Shown here: in pieces, positions 1-8,354 of the stretch
Position numbering within the stretch: the stretch's first letter is position 1
Layout of the letters: the number at the start of each line of letters is the position of its first letter
DNA from: Clostridiales bacterium
GTDB lineage: Bacteria; Bacillota; Clostridia; Peptostreptococcales; Anaerovoracaceae
DNA length: 64,000 nt
Assembly (NCBI GenBank): GCA_009776955.1
Contig: WRMW01000001.1
Location: 186,001-250,000, forward strand
Direction: 5' to 3'
Notes under the pieces: model-generated
What the model saw: only the letters and a program-made list of their open reading frames with translations
Told to the model about the DNA's origin: nothing
The model's database searches: none
Position numbers and translations under genes: made by a program

Positions 1-189
1 GACTATAGGGGCGAGATAAAGATTTGCCTTATAAACTGGGGCGACGAGCCTTTTACGGTGAATGACGGCGACCGCGTGGCACAACTTGTGATCGCGAAGT
101 ACGTGCAGGCCGAGATCGAGGCCGTGGACGGGCTTTCGGACACGGAGCGTGGTGCAGGCGGGTTCGGGCATACGGGGGTGCAGGGGTAG
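1..189 (+). CDS. dut: dUTP diphosphatase, C-terminal part (5' end outside window)
   Basis: The first 62 codons are open in frame 1 and end at TAG 187-189. They read as the C-terminal half of a trimeric dUTPase: a DYRGEI segment (motif III/IV region), then GDRVAQLVI, and the mobile C-terminal motif [10 protein letters not shown] that closes over the nucleotide. The enzyme hydrolyses dUTP to dUMP and pyrophosphate, which keeps uracil out of DNA and supplies thymidylate synthesis. The start codon lies upstream of the window, so total length cannot be judged. Confidence 0.93.
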   Translation, partial: DYRGEIKICLINWGDEPFTVNDGDRVAQLVIAKYVQAEIEAVDGLSDTERGAGGFGHTGVQG

Positions 190-202
190 GGGGCATTTCC
201 TC

Positions 203-231
203 TTGACAGGCGATGCGGATCGTTATAAACT
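203..231 (+). promoter_or_regulatory. promoter of the toxin-antitoxin pair
   Basis: A consensus -35 TTGACA (203-208) is followed after 17 bp by TAAACT (226-231), or after 15 bp by TATAAA (224-229). It lies just downstream of the dut stop and about 50 bp upstream of the antitoxin start. Confidence 0.6.
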
Positions 232-278
232 AATGATGTGAACTAACCCGATCTTGCAAAGGCTAGGAGGTGTTTTAG

Positions 279-521
279 GTGAAACAGATAAATATGCATG
301 CGGCAAAAACACATCTTTCTGCGCTTGTAAAGGAAGCAGCCGGAGGCGAACCTTTTGCCATAGCCATAAACGGCAAGCCGATGGTGAAGGTCGTTCCGTT
401 TGTGGGCAAGGCCCCGCTTCCGCGCATAGGCTTTATGGAGGGGGAGATAGTTATTCCCGACAATTTCGACCGATTGGACGAGGTCGAGATAGCTGCGATG
501 TTTGAGGGAAGCCTGCAATGA
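279..521 (+). CDS. Phd/YefM-family antitoxin
   Basis: 80 aa. The N-terminus MKQINMHAAKTHLSALVKEA fits the DNA-binding dimerisation domain of Phd/YefM antitoxins (small strands, then the helix with the conserved AKxxLS). The acidic C-terminal tail (IPDNFDRLDEVEIAAMFEG) is of the type that wraps the toxin. The GTG start at 279 is preceded by AGGAGGT (265-271) at 7 nt spacing; an internal ATG five codons later has no such site. The stop overlaps the toxin start by 4 bp (ATGA), indicating translational coupling. Antitoxins of this family usually repress their own promoter. Confidence 0.85.
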   Translation: MKQINMHAAKTHLSALVKEAAGGEPFAIAINGKPMVKVVPFVGKAPLPRIGFMEGEIVIPDNFDRLDEVEIAAMFEGSLQ

Positions 522-898
522 AATACCTTTTGGACACGCATATACTGTTGTGGGCGGCGGCCGGAAATCTGCCAAAAATGGCACGGAAGTTCTTTGAGGA
601 GAAAAACGAGCTATATTTCAGCTCTGCAAGCGTATGGGAGGTCGTGATCAAGCGTATGCGAAACAAAGATGATTTCCTTATCGACCCTAAGACCTTCTGC
701 TCACGGCTGCTTGAAGCGGGCTACAAAGAGCTTCCAGTCACGGTGCGGCACGCTCTTTTGCTTGAATCCCTGCCGGAAATCCACAAAGACCCTTTTGACC
801 GCATAATGCTTTCGCAGGCGTTGTCGGAGGGAATGGACTTTATAACAGCCGATGAAAAGATTGCCGAGTATCCCTGTCCTGTTGTGTTTGTGAGGTGA
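518..898 (+). CDS. vapC: PIN-domain ribonuclease toxin (VapC-like)
   Basis: 126 aa, usual length for a PIN toxin. The acidic metal-binding residues are visible: D6 in YLLDTHILLW, the E in SVWEV, D in KDPFDR, and D in FITADEK. Together they form the Mg-dependent RNase site. Enzymes of this family cleave tRNA or rRNA when the antitoxin is lost. It is translated from the ATGA overlap with the Phd-type antitoxin. VapC paired with a Phd/YefM antitoxin is a common combination. The target RNA cannot be told from sequence. Confidence 0.88.
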   Translation: MKYLLDTHILLWAAAGNLPKMARKFFEEKNELYFSSASVWEVVIKRMRNKDDFLIDPKTFCSRLLEAGYKELPVTVRHALLLESLPEIHKDPFDRIMLSQALSEGMDFITADEKIAEYPCPVVFVR

Positions 899-910
899 AG
901 TGACTAGATT

Positions 911-1906
911 ATGTTGACGAGAGAGGATGTGGAGCGGCGCGAATATGAGATTCTTTCGCCTGATGCGGCCAAGGCTGCGGAGTCGAAGGGGCGCAGGCGG
1001 GATGAGGGCAAGTGCGAGTTCCGCACGGATTTTCAGCGCGACCGCGACCGCATAATTCATTCCAAGGCGCTGAGGCGTCTGATGCACAAGACGCAGGTTT
1101 ATATAGCGCCAGAGGAGGACCACTTCCGCACGCGGTTGACGCACACGCTTGAGGTGGCGCAGATCGCACGCACCATAGCGAGGGCGCTCAGGCTCAACGA
1201 GGACTTGACGGAGGCCATAGCGATGGGGCACGACCTTGGCCATACGCCGTTCGGCCATGCGGGGGAAACGGCGCTAGGGCAGGTGCATCCTGGCGGCTTC
1301 CGCCACAATGTACAGAGCATACGGGTTTGCGACGTGCTTGAGAAAAGCAGCGCAGGGCGGGGGATGAACCTTACGGAAGAAGTCCGCGACGGCATATTGA
1401 ACCATACGGGGGCGGGCGTGCCGACCACCCTTGAGGGGCGCATAGTCAAGACCGCGGACCGCATAGCCTATGTGAACCATGATACGGACGACGCGCTTAG
1501 AAACGGGATTATCACCGAGGGCGACCTCCCGAAGTCCGCGATATCTTTTCTGGGTGAAACCATAAGCAGGCGGATCAACACGCTTACGCGCGACATGGTG
1601 GAGGCTTCGGACGGAACGGGTGACATAAAACAGTCGGAGGCCTGCCTTGAGGCGATGAACGAGCTACGGGATTTTCTGTTCGCCGCCGTATACAGATCGG
1701 ACCTTGTCGAGTCCGACGCGGAGCGATACGAAATCGGCAACGCCATCCCTGCGTTATACGATTATTATTCAAAAAATCCCGAAAAAATCTCCCTGGAGTA
1801 CCAAGGGCTTATTGGTGAGTATGGGCTGGCGGAGATCGTGAAGGACCATGTGGCGGGGATGACGGACCGCTATGCGTGGGAAATGTACAAGAAACTGCGG
1901 AAATAG
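911..1906 (+). CDS. dgt: dGTPase-like deoxynucleoside triphosphate triphosphohydrolase (HD domain)
   Basis: 331 aa, typical of the short Dgt-like proteins of Firmicutes. Metal ligands of the HD superfamily are visible: RLTHTLEVAQIAR (first His), MGHDLGHTPFGHAGE (HD pair plus the Dgt-specific extension), HNVQSIRV, and a later D in YVNHDTDD. The reaction is release of tripolyphosphate from dNTPs, balancing nucleotide pools, which suits the neighbouring dut. The start ATG is 12 bp after the vapC stop with only a weak Shine-Dalgarno. Whether dGTP is the true substrate is not decided by sequence. Confidence 0.88.
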   Translation: MLTREDVERREYEILSPDAAKAAESKGRRRDEGKCEFRTDFQRDRDRIIHSKALRRLMHKTQVYIAPEEDHFRTRLTHTLEVAQIARTIARALRLNEDLTEAIAMGHDLGHTPFGHAGETALGQVHPGGFRHNVQSIRVCDVLEKSSAGRGMNLTEEVRDGILNHTGAGVPTTLEGRIVKTADRIAYVNHDTDDALRNGIITEGDLPKSAISFLGETISRRINTLTRDMVEASDGTGDIKQSEACLEAMNELRDFLFAAVYRSDLVESDAERYEIGNAIPALYDYYSKNPEKISLEYQGLIGEYGLAEIVKDHVAGMTDRYAWEMYKKLRK

Positions 1907-1921
1907 AACAGGAGAGAGAGT

Positions 1922-2779
1922 ATGAGCAAGGCGAAAACCGGACCGGAATTAATCGAGATATCGAATAATATGGCTGTTGCGAAGGCGACGGCTCCGTGGT
2001 ATAAATTAGTGATATTGGGAATATTGGGGGGTGCGTTTATCGCTTTTGCGGCGCAGGGATCGACGATGGCGGCGTACAATCTGCTTGCCGACCCCGCGAC
2101 TTTCGGATTGGGCAGGGCACTCAAGGGGGCGTTGTTCACGGTGGGGCTTATACTGGTGATAGTGGCGGGCGCGGAGCTTTTTACGGGCAATGTGCTGATG
2201 ACTACGGGTGTATTATGTAAACGTATTTCGAGGCCGTCTTTGCTCAGGAACTGGGGGATAGTCTATGCCGCGAATATGGGGGGGGCGGTGCTTATCGCCA
2301 TGCTGATACATGCTTCGGGGCTGTGGGGGTCATCGGAGGATTTGCTTGGGGCGATGGTGATAAAGATGGCGGCGGGCAAGACGGCGCTCGGCTTCCAGAG
2401 CGCGTTCGTGCTTGGGATATTGTGCAACTGGCTCGTGTGCCTGGGGGTTTGGATGGCGTGGTCGGCCGAGAGCGTGGGGGGCAAGATGGCGGCGGCGTTC
2501 TTCCCGATATTGCTGTTCATAACTTCTGGATTCGAGCATAGCATCGCAAATATGTATTATATCCCCGCGGGGATGATGGCGAAGGGGGTGCCGGAGTACG
2601 TGGCGAAGGCGGCGGAGGTCGGTGTGAGCGCGGAGGCGCTTGCGGGGCTGAATCTGCATGGATTTTTTGTGGTGAACCTTATACCTGTGACGCTTGGGAA
2701 TATAGTGGGGGCGGCGGCGTTTATCGCGTGCGCGTACGTGTTTGCGTATAGGCCTAAGGGCGGCGCATTGGGGAGTTGA
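1922..2779 (+). CDS. formate/nitrite transporter family channel (FocA/NirC)
   Basis: 285 aa with six hydrophobic membrane segments and the FNT N-terminal pattern (PELIEISNNMAVAKA, then a glycine-rich first helix with GGAFIAFAAQGSTMAAYNL). The central GAELFTGNVL and the conserved NLIPVTLGNIVGAA are family hallmarks; these pentameric pores carry formate, nitrite or hydrosulfide. Close upstream of hydA, formate exchange in fermentation is the simplest reading, but the substrate is inferred. The last codons overlap a copy of a dispersed heptamer (GTTGAGA GTGGAGA, 2775-2788). Confidence 0.88.
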   Translation: MSKAKTGPELIEISNNMAVAKATAPWYKLVILGILGGAFIAFAAQGSTMAAYNLLADPATFGLGRALKGALFTVGLILVIVAGAELFTGNVLMTTGVLCKRISRPSLLRNWGIVYAANMGGAVLIAMLIHASGLWGSSEDLLGAMVIKMAAGKTALGFQSAFVLGILCNWLVCLGVWMAWSAESVGGKMAAAFFPILLFITSGFEHSIANMYYIPAGMMAKGVPEYVAKAAEVGVSAEALAGLNLHGFFVVNLIPVTLGNIVGAAAFIACAYVFAYRPKGGALGS

Positions 2780-2806
2780 GAGTGGAGACGTCGGGTTCGG
2801 GGTAAG

Positions 2807-3787
2807 GTGTCCAAGGAATATATAAAGGGGACGGTGCATACGACCACGCAGGGGGCTGAGGCGCTTGCGGGGGTCTTGCCTGCGCTTGGGGTGGAGGGGT
2901 GCAGCGTCGAGGATGCGGCGGATCTGGAGTTTATTGTGGCGGAAAGGGGGCGGCTTGCATGGGATTATATTGAGGACAATGGATATGAGGGGGAGGTGGT
3001 TGTCACCTTTTGGGTGGAGAATGGCGAGGCTGAGAGGGCTTTGATCGAGGGGGTGCGTGAGGGGCTATGCAGACTCAAGGATGACGTGCGGGATGGGGCG
3101 TATGGCAAGGGGGCGGATTTTGGCCGGCTTGCGTTTGGGGCAGAGGTTGTGAGGGATGATTGGAAGGATAGCTATAAGGAGAGCTTTAGGACGTTTTCGC
3201 CGTGCGAGGGGGTGGTGGTGGCACCGCCCTGGGAGGCCGAGGATATTTTAGAAAATGAAGAATATATACGGCTTATTATCGACCCGGGGATGGCTTTTGG
3301 GACGGGGTCGCACGAGACTACGGCGATGTGTTTGGCGAGGCTGAGGGGGCTTATAAAGTCTGGTGACAGGGTGCTTGACGCGGGGACGGGCTCTGGGATT
3401 CTCGCCATAGCAGCGGCGCTGATGGGCGCGGGGGAAGTCCATGCGGTGGAGATGGACGAGGACGCCGCCGCCTCTGCCCAGGGCAATATCGCCGCCAACG
3501 GCGTAGGGGGCAGAGTCGCTCTTATTATCGGCGACATCACCGAGCCAGGAACGCTGCCAGAGGGGGCGAGGTACGAGCTTATAACGGCGAATCTGTCGTT
3601 CGTGCTGATAGAGCGTCTGCTACCCGTGTTCAAGGGCTTGCTTGCGGACGGCGGGGCGCTGATAATCTCCGGCCTGCTCGACGTGGATGAGGGCCGGGCG
3701 GTCAAGGCATTTGGCTGCAACGGACTCAGGGTGGCCGAGGTCGTAAAGGCTGGCGAGTGGCTGATGATAGAGGCATGCAAACACTAG
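2807..3787 (+). CDS. prmA: ribosomal protein L11 methyltransferase
   Basis: 326 aa. The N-terminal half is the substrate-recognition domain (about residues 1-120), then a linker, then a class I SAM methyltransferase: DPGMAFGTGSHETTAMCL, VLDAGTGSGILAIAAA (motif I), and the NLSFVLIERLLP region where the catalytic NPxY-like stretch usually sits. It trimethylates lysines and the N-terminus of L11. The start is a GTG at 2807 with a poor ribosome binding site. Codons in the first half are unusually rich in GGG and GTG compared with the second half. Confidence 0.85.
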   Translation: MSKEYIKGTVHTTTQGAEALAGVLPALGVEGCSVEDAADLEFIVAERGRLAWDYIEDNGYEGEVVVTFWVENGEAERALIEGVREGLCRLKDDVRDGAYGKGADFGRLAFGAEVVRDDWKDSYKESFRTFSPCEGVVVAPPWEAEDILENEEYIRLIIDPGMAFGTGSHETTAMCLARLRGLIKSGDRVLDAGTGSGILAIAAALMGAGEVHAVEMDEDAAASAQGNIAANGVGGRVALIIGDITEPGTLPEGARYELITANLSFVLIERLLPVFKGLLADGGALIISGLLDVDEGRAVKAFGCNGLRVAEVVKAGEWLMIEACKH

Positions 3788-3830
3788 TGTTTCACACTTA
3801 CACAAAGACCATGCGCCAATCGCTCTGGAG

Positions 3831-3839
3831 TGTTATACT
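3831..3839 (+). promoter_or_regulatory. extended -10 promoter upstream of hydA
   Basis: TGT-TATACT (TGn extended -10) at 3831-3839 with no convincing -35. It is the only good promoter in the 180-bp gap between prmA and hydA and would give a leader of about 120 nt. Confidence 0.45.
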
Positions 3840-3967
3840 GGTGTCGTAAGAGAAGAAAGCGAGAACGGCGGCTTGAAAATGCCTGCGTGCAACAGTAGGA
3901 AGTGGGCTAAGAATCGGGAGTGTGCCAGCACTTTTCTGTCAAAACAAGGAATAGGGAGAGAGCAGCA

Positions 3968-5680
3968 ATGAGCAATACTATCGTCATCGTGGACAAGATA
4001 CCCGTACCTATAGAAGGGGAGAAGAACCTGCTTGAGGTCATACGCAAGGCAGGCATCGAGCTCCCCACGTTTTGCTACCATTCTGAAATAAGCGTCTATG
4101 GCGCCTGCCGCATGTGCATGGTCGAGGTGGAGGGGCGCGGCATACTCGCCGCCTGCTCGACTGCCGCGGAGGATGGCATGGTGGTGCATACAAACACCAA
4201 GCAGGTTCACGCACTGCGAAAGATGATAATAGAGCTTATGCTCGCAAGCCACGACCAGACCTGCACGGTCTGCCCCAAGAGCGGATCATGCCGCCTGCAG
4301 ACCGTGGCACAGCAGCTTGGAGTCAAGGAGACGCGTTTCAAAACGACAGAGCTGGACAGCAGGCTGGACGTCACTGGCACCGGTGTGGTGCGAAGGCCTG
4401 ACAAGTGCATACTCTGCGGCGACTGCGTGCGGGTCTGCAGCGAGCTGCAATCCATCGGCGTGCTCGACTTCGCATACAGGGGCGCGCAGGCACGCGTGGT
4501 GACCAGTTTTGACAAGGACATGGGCGAGGTCGATTGCGTGTCTTGCGGGCAGTGCATCAAGGCGTGCCCCGTCGGCGCCCTGACCATAAAGACGAACGTG
4601 ACGGACGTATGGGAGGAGATCTACGACCCTGAAAAAATAGTCGTCGCTCAGGTGGCGCCCGCCGTGCGCGTCTCGCTTGGCGAATACTTTGGCGAAAAGC
4701 CTGGAGTCTCGAATATGGGCAAGATAGCGACCGCCCTCAGGCTTCTCGGCTTTGACCGCGTATATGATACGTGTTTTGCGGCGGATTTCACGGTGGTCGA
4801 GGAAGGCAAGGAATTTTTGGAGCGCTATGAAAAGGGCGAGAGGCTTCCGCTCTTTACCTCGTGCTGCCCGGCGTGGGTCAAGTTCGTGGAGCAATACTAC
4901 CCCGAGATGCTGCTCGACAACCTTTCCACGGCAAAGAGCCCAATGCAGATGTTTGGGTCGCTGTGCAAGGAACAGCTTTCAAAGGAGCTTGGACTGCCGC
5001 GCGAAAAAATAGTCGTGGTGGGCATCCTGCCTTGCACGGCGAAGAAGTTCGAGGCCGCACGCGAGGAGTTTCGTGTGAACGGGAACCCCGATGTAGACCA
5101 TGTGCTTACGACCGAGGAGCTGGCGCGGATGATAAAGGCACAGGGCATAGATTTCGTCAATCTGGAATTTGGCTCGCTAGATATGCCGCTTAGCTTTTCG
5201 ACGGGGGGCGCAATAATATTCGGCTCGTCTGGCGGTCTCTGCGAGGCGGTGCTCCGCTTTGCGGCAGACACTCTGGAGGGCGGCGGCAAGCATCGTGAGT
5301 TCAAGCAATTCAGGGGTAGCGACGGCATCAAGATCGGCGAGATAGAGATAGGCGGCAAGACGCTTAGGCTCGGCGTGGTAAGCGGACTCGCAAACGCCAG
5401 AAAGCTTATCGAGAAAATAAAGAACGGCGAGGAACGTTTTGACCTTGTAGAAGTCATGGCCTGCAGCGGGGGCTGCGTCAACGGGGGCGGGCAGCCCATA
5501 AACTACGGGCGCGACGTGAACAAGGAACGTGCGCAGGGGCTGTTCGACAATGACCGCAGGCGTCAGCTCCACGTGTCGAGCGAAAACCCCTTCGTCCAGA
5601 AGATATATAGCGAGGGTCTGGACGAGAAGAAGGCGCACAAGTTGTTGCATACGAAGTACAAGAACCGCCGGCGGGTATAG
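3968..5680 (+). CDS. hydA: [FeFe]-hydrogenase, monomeric clostridial type
   Basis: 570 aa from ATG 3968, chosen because GGGAGAG (3954-3960) lies 7 nt upstream; an earlier in-frame ATG at 3920 lacks a site. Modules in order: [2Fe-2S] domain (C36, C47, C50, C63), His-ligated [4Fe-4S] (H95, C99, C102, C108), two ferredoxin clusters (CILCGDC from 147, CVSCGQC from 190), then the H-cluster domain with L1 TSCCPAW (297-303), L2 LPCTAKKFE (354-362) and L3 MACSGGCVNGGGQP. This layout and length match Clostridium pasteurianum CpI. It reduces protons with ferredoxin electrons. The Met usually found just before PC of L2 is Leu here. Maturases HydEFG are not in the window. Confidence 0.95.
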   Translation: MSNTIVIVDKIPVPIEGEKNLLEVIRKAGIELPTFCYHSEISVYGACRMCMVEVEGRGILAACSTAAEDGMVVHTNTKQVHALRKMIIELMLASHDQTCTVCPKSGSCRLQTVAQQLGVKETRFKTTELDSRLDVTGTGVVRRPDKCILCGDCVRVCSELQSIGVLDFAYRGAQARVVTSFDKDMGEVDCVSCGQCIKACPVGALTIKTNVTDVWEEIYDPEKIVVAQVAPAVRVSLGEYFGEKPGVSNMGKIATALRLLGFDRVYDTCFAADFTVVEEGKEFLERYEKGERLPLFTSCCPAWVKFVEQYYPEMLLDNLSTAKSPMQMFGSLCKEQLSKELGLPREKIVVVGILPCTAKKFEAAREEFRVNGNPDVDHVLTTEELARMIKAQGIDFVNLEFGSLDMPLSFSTGGAIIFGSSGGLCEAVLRFAADTLEGGGKHREFKQFRGSDGIKIGEIEIGGKTLRLGVVSGLANARKLIEKIKNGEERFDLVEVMACSGGCVNGGGQPINYGRDVNKERAQGLFDNDRRRQLHVSSENPFVQKIYSEGLDEKKAHKLLHTKYKNRRRV

Positions 5681-5721
5681 CGGGCACGAAGGCATCTGAA
5701 ATAGGCTATCAAAACTTCGTA

Positions 5722-5875
5722 AAAACAGTGAAATTTGTTCGGCAAAACAGCGACATTTGCTCGGCAAAACAGCGACATTTGCTCGGCAAAACAGCGAGAT
5801 TGGTTTGTGAAAACAGCGAGATTTGCTCGTAAAAACAGCGAAATCACCTTGGCAAAACAGCGACATTTTTAAGGA
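5722..5875 (+). repeat. seven tandem 22-bp direct repeats
   Basis: Seven units start at 5722, 5744, 5766, 5788, 5810, 5832 and 5854 with an exact 22-bp period. Each begins AAAACAG; units 2 and 3 are identical (core AAAACAGCGACATTTGCTCG), the others diverge mainly in their second half. There are no spacers, so this is not a CRISPR. The last unit overlaps the likely -35 of the next gene. A 22-bp period is two helical turns and would present each site on the same DNA face, as in an iteron-like binding array. Confidence 0.9.
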
Positions 5876-5888
5876 ATTGTGCTATAAT
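5860..5888 (+). promoter_or_regulatory. promoter of the AAA/DUF4143 gene
   Basis: A perfect -10 TATAAT (5883-5888) has GCGACA (5860-5865) 17 bp upstream as -35, supplied by repeat unit 7. Transcription would start near 5895, at the ribosome binding site AAAGGAG itself, leaving a leader of about 14 nt. Confidence 0.65.
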
Positions 5889-5908
5889 CCCCTCAAAGGA
5901 GACGCACA

Positions 5909-7162
5909 ATGGATATAAGCTTGCTAAGAAGAAACATTGAAAATGTCGTAAAAGACACGTTGAAAGATACGCCCGTCGCTATCATACAGGGAGCGCGGCA
6001 AGTCGGGAAGTCCACGCTTGCCATGATGGTGTCTAAAGGCATGAAGCACAGGGAAGTCACTTTGGATTCGGGTGAGGCTTTGCTGTCCGCAACGGAAAAC
6101 CCCTTTGAGTTCGTTTCGCAGTATCAAGAGGGGCTTTTGATTATAGACGAAGTGCAGAAGTGCCCGGACTTGCTCCCCGCTATAAAGCTGTCGGTCGACA
6201 GGGACCGCAGGCCCGGACGGTTTTTGATCACCGGCTCGGCGGATATCCTCCGCGTAAAAGGCGCGAATGAATCCTTGGCAGGGCGCGCAGAGACAATATG
6301 GCTTGAACCGTTCAGCGTCGGCGAAATAAAAGGCATCAAAGAGGATTTTGTGACGAGGATTTTGCAAGATGATATTGCCGGCATCCTTCAGAAAGCAGAG
6401 CCCACATCGCGTACGGGATATGCAGGGCTTATCGTGGACGGCGGATATCCAGACGCAATCGACCGCGAAGGGCGACGCCGCAGGGCGTATTTCAGAAATT
6501 ATATCTCGAGAGTCCTTGACCACGATGCGAACGAGCTGTCGGGGCTTGCCCATCTAGACAGGCTGAGGAAGCTCTACGATATCATTATTGGTGGGACATC
6601 CGGGATATACGTCAGGGCGAATGTGTCACGGCTCATAAACATACCAGAAAGCAGCATGAACGGGTATATACGCCTGCTGAAGGATTTGTGCTTGATTCAT
6701 GCCTTGCCCGCCTGGGGGAAAAACTATTCGAGAAGGGCCATCGGCAAGCCCAAGATAATAGTTTCGGACACAGGGCTTGCGTGTTCGCTCAAAGGGATAA
6801 GCCACGAGTTCCTTTCAAACATCGAGAACGGGAATGAGATGGGGCCATTGCTGGAGACTTTTGTGATTGCGGAAATAAACAAGCAGCGGTCATGGTCTGA
6901 AACCGACTACTCTTTGCACCACTACAGAGACCGCGACAACAAAGAAGTCGACATAGTGCTTGAGCTGGATGATGGGCGGCTTATAGCGATCGAGGTAAAG
7001 GCCGCGAGCTCGTTTTCGCGAAAAGACTTCAGCGGCATGAAAGCGTTCAGGGACGTTGCGGGCTCCCGCTTCTATTGCGGAATCTTGCTGTATACCGGAA
7101 TGGAAGCACAGCCCTTTGGCGACAAGATGTTTGCCGCTCCAGTCAGCGCGATCTGGCAGTGA
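5909..7162 (+). CDS. AAA ATPase with DUF4143 C-terminal domain
   Basis: 417 aa. An N-terminal P-loop ATPase carries Walker A GARQVGKST (about residues 28-36) and Walker B GLLIIDEVQKCP, then the arginine-bearing ITGSADIL. The C-terminal DUF4143 region (about 210-400) contains VDIVLE followed by AIEVKA, which resembles the D...ExK signature of restriction-endonuclease-fold domains. Such proteins are common in anaerobes and their function is unknown; they are often seen as singletons with a mobile, toxin-like or defence-like distribution. It is transcribed alone from a promoter embedded in the 22-bp repeat array. AAAGGAG sits 7 nt before the ATG. Confidence 0.85.
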   Translation: MDISLLRRNIENVVKDTLKDTPVAIIQGARQVGKSTLAMMVSKGMKHREVTLDSGEALLSATENPFEFVSQYQEGLLIIDEVQKCPDLLPAIKLSVDRDRRPGRFLITGSADILRVKGANESLAGRAETIWLEPFSVGEIKGIKEDFVTRILQDDIAGILQKAEPTSRTGYAGLIVDGGYPDAIDREGRRRRAYFRNYISRVLDHDANELSGLAHLDRLRKLYDIIIGGTSGIYVRANVSRLINIPESSMNGYIRLLKDLCLIHALPAWGKNYSRRAIGKPKIIVSDTGLACSLKGISHEFLSNIENGNEMGPLLETFVIAEINKQRSWSETDYSLHHYRDRDNKEVDIVLELDDGRLIAIEVKAASSFSRKDFSGMKAFRDVAGSRFYCGILLYTGMEAQPFGDKMFAAPVSAIWQ

Positions 7163-7194
7163 CGGCAGTCGGGTCCGCCGGAAAAATCAAAAAA

Positions 7195-8091
7195 TCAGGC
7201 GATGTTCTGTATCTGCTCGCGGATGTTTTCGATATCCGTTTTTAGGGCTATCATCAGGTCTGTGATATGCAGATCGTTGGCCTTCGAGCCGATGGTGTTT
7301 GCCTCGCGGTTCATTTCCTGGACGATGAAGTCGAGTTTCTTGCCGACGGGCTCGCCGTCGCCGTCATCCTTTATGGCATTTTTGAATTGGTCGATATGGC
7401 TGGCGAGACGCACCAATTCTTCGTCGATGCTGGCTTTGTCGGCGAATATGGCTATCTCGATTGCCAGCCTCTGCTCCAAAAGGGCGTCGCCCTCGTGAAT
7501 GTCGGAGAGCGCGGCTATGCGGTCTTGGAGCTTTGCGATATAGGCGTCCCGGACTTCCGGCGCACGCTTTTCGATGGTCTTGGCTATTGATTTCAGCCTG
7601 TCGAGGCGTATCTCCATATCGGCTTTCAGTTCAGCGCCTTCGGCTATACGCATATGGTCAAACCGTATCAGGGCTGCCTCGGTGGCTTCAAGAATAAGGG
7701 CTTCGATGGTTTCCTCGTCTGCCTGGGGGCGTTCCTGTCTGAGGATGTCCGGCATCGAGGCCAATAGCTCCAATGAGATTTCGCCCGTCGTGTCGAAGGA
7801 TTTCTGGAGCTCGCGAAGCCCGGAGAAATACTGCCTTGCCACTGCGGTGTTGAGCGTGACCAGGGCATCCTCCTCGTTTGTGCTTGTGAAGCCTATAAGG
7901 ATGTCCACCTTGCCCCTGCCGGCGCATTTTTTCGCAAGCTGCTTCACTGCGTCCTCGGCGAACCCGTAGCGTCCGGGCAGACGCGCCGACACCTCGCAAT
8001 ATCTGTGGTTGACGGACCTTATCTCCGCTGTGGCCGAGCGGCCGTCCATCGCCGCTTCGCCGCGACCGTAGCCTGTCATGCTTTTTATCAT
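7195..8091 (-). CDS. yicC: YicC family endoribonuclease
   Basis: 298 aa. The start MIKSMTGYGRG is the family's characteristic N-terminus, and GGAGG 9 nt upstream on the minus strand supports it over an ATG ten codons earlier. The C-terminal DUF1732 part ends with REQIQNIA; the conserved EMNREANTIGSKA segment is present. YicC proteins are toroidal endoribonucleases reported to act on structured small RNAs; substrates in Clostridia are unknown. In Firmicutes the gene usually sits before remA-gmk-rpoZ, which are absent here. It is divergent from rpsB and convergent with the DUF4143 gene. Confidence 0.9.
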   Translation of the reverse strand: MIKSMTGYGRGEAAMDGRSATAEIRSVNHRYCEVSARLPGRYGFAEDAVKQLAKKCAGRGKVDILIGFTSTNEEDALVTLNTAVARQYFSGLRELQKSFDTTGEISLELLASMPDILRQERPQADEETIEALILEATEAALIRFDHMRIAEGAELKADMEIRLDRLKSIAKTIEKRAPEVRDAYIAKLQDRIAALSDIHEGDALLEQRLAIEIAIFADKASIDEELVRLASHIDQFKNAIKDDGDGEPVGKKLDFIVQEMNREANTIGSKANDLHITDLMIALKTDIENIREQIQNIA

Positions 8092-8133
8092 AATAATCTG
8101 CCTCCGCGGATATTCTATCACAATAGGGGAACC

Positions 8134-8162
8134 ATAATAATCAATTCATGGAAAGCGGTCAA
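8134..8162 (-). promoter_or_regulatory. yicC promoter (minus strand)
   Basis: Read on the minus strand: TTGACC (8162-8157), 17 bp, TATTAT (8139-8134). It drives yicC and lies back to back with the rpsB promoter. Confidence 0.6.
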
Positions 8163-8170
8163 AAAAGTGC

Positions 8171-8199
8171 TTGTGTTGGGGTGGGGGAAGCGGTATAAT
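8171..8199 (+). promoter_or_regulatory. rpsB-tsf promoter
   Basis: TTGTGT (8171-8176), 17 bp, TATAAT (8194-8199). A second TATAAT occurs at 8231-8236 without a good -35. The predicted leader is about 150 nt, GC-rich, and could hold an S2 autoregulatory structure, which I cannot resolve by eye. Confidence 0.7.
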
Positions 8200-8354
8200 C
8201 AGCCTCGTGCCTGTTTTGCGGGCATGGAGTTATAATAAGCACACCGGACGGCAGCGGGCCGGTGCCGCATAGGGGTGGACATGCCCCGGCGGTCGCCCGT
8301 GGTTTTCGAGAGAGGGCAAGGCGTTCGGTGGAAGTGGAACCAAGGAGGTAGAAC

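Noticed and set aside
243..584. 113-codon minus-strand frame over the toxin-antitoxin genes
   Set aside because: It mirrors two well-supported plus-strand genes and has no family resemblance.
5177..5866. Long minus-strand open frame across hydA and the 22-bp repeats, with repeated phenylalanine-rich peptide
   Set aside because: It opposes a clear hydrogenase gene, and the apparent peptide repeats are only the complement of a 22-bp DNA repeat, which shifts frame every unit.
5722..5875. CRISPR array
   Set aside because: Units follow one another directly without spacers, and no cas genes are present.
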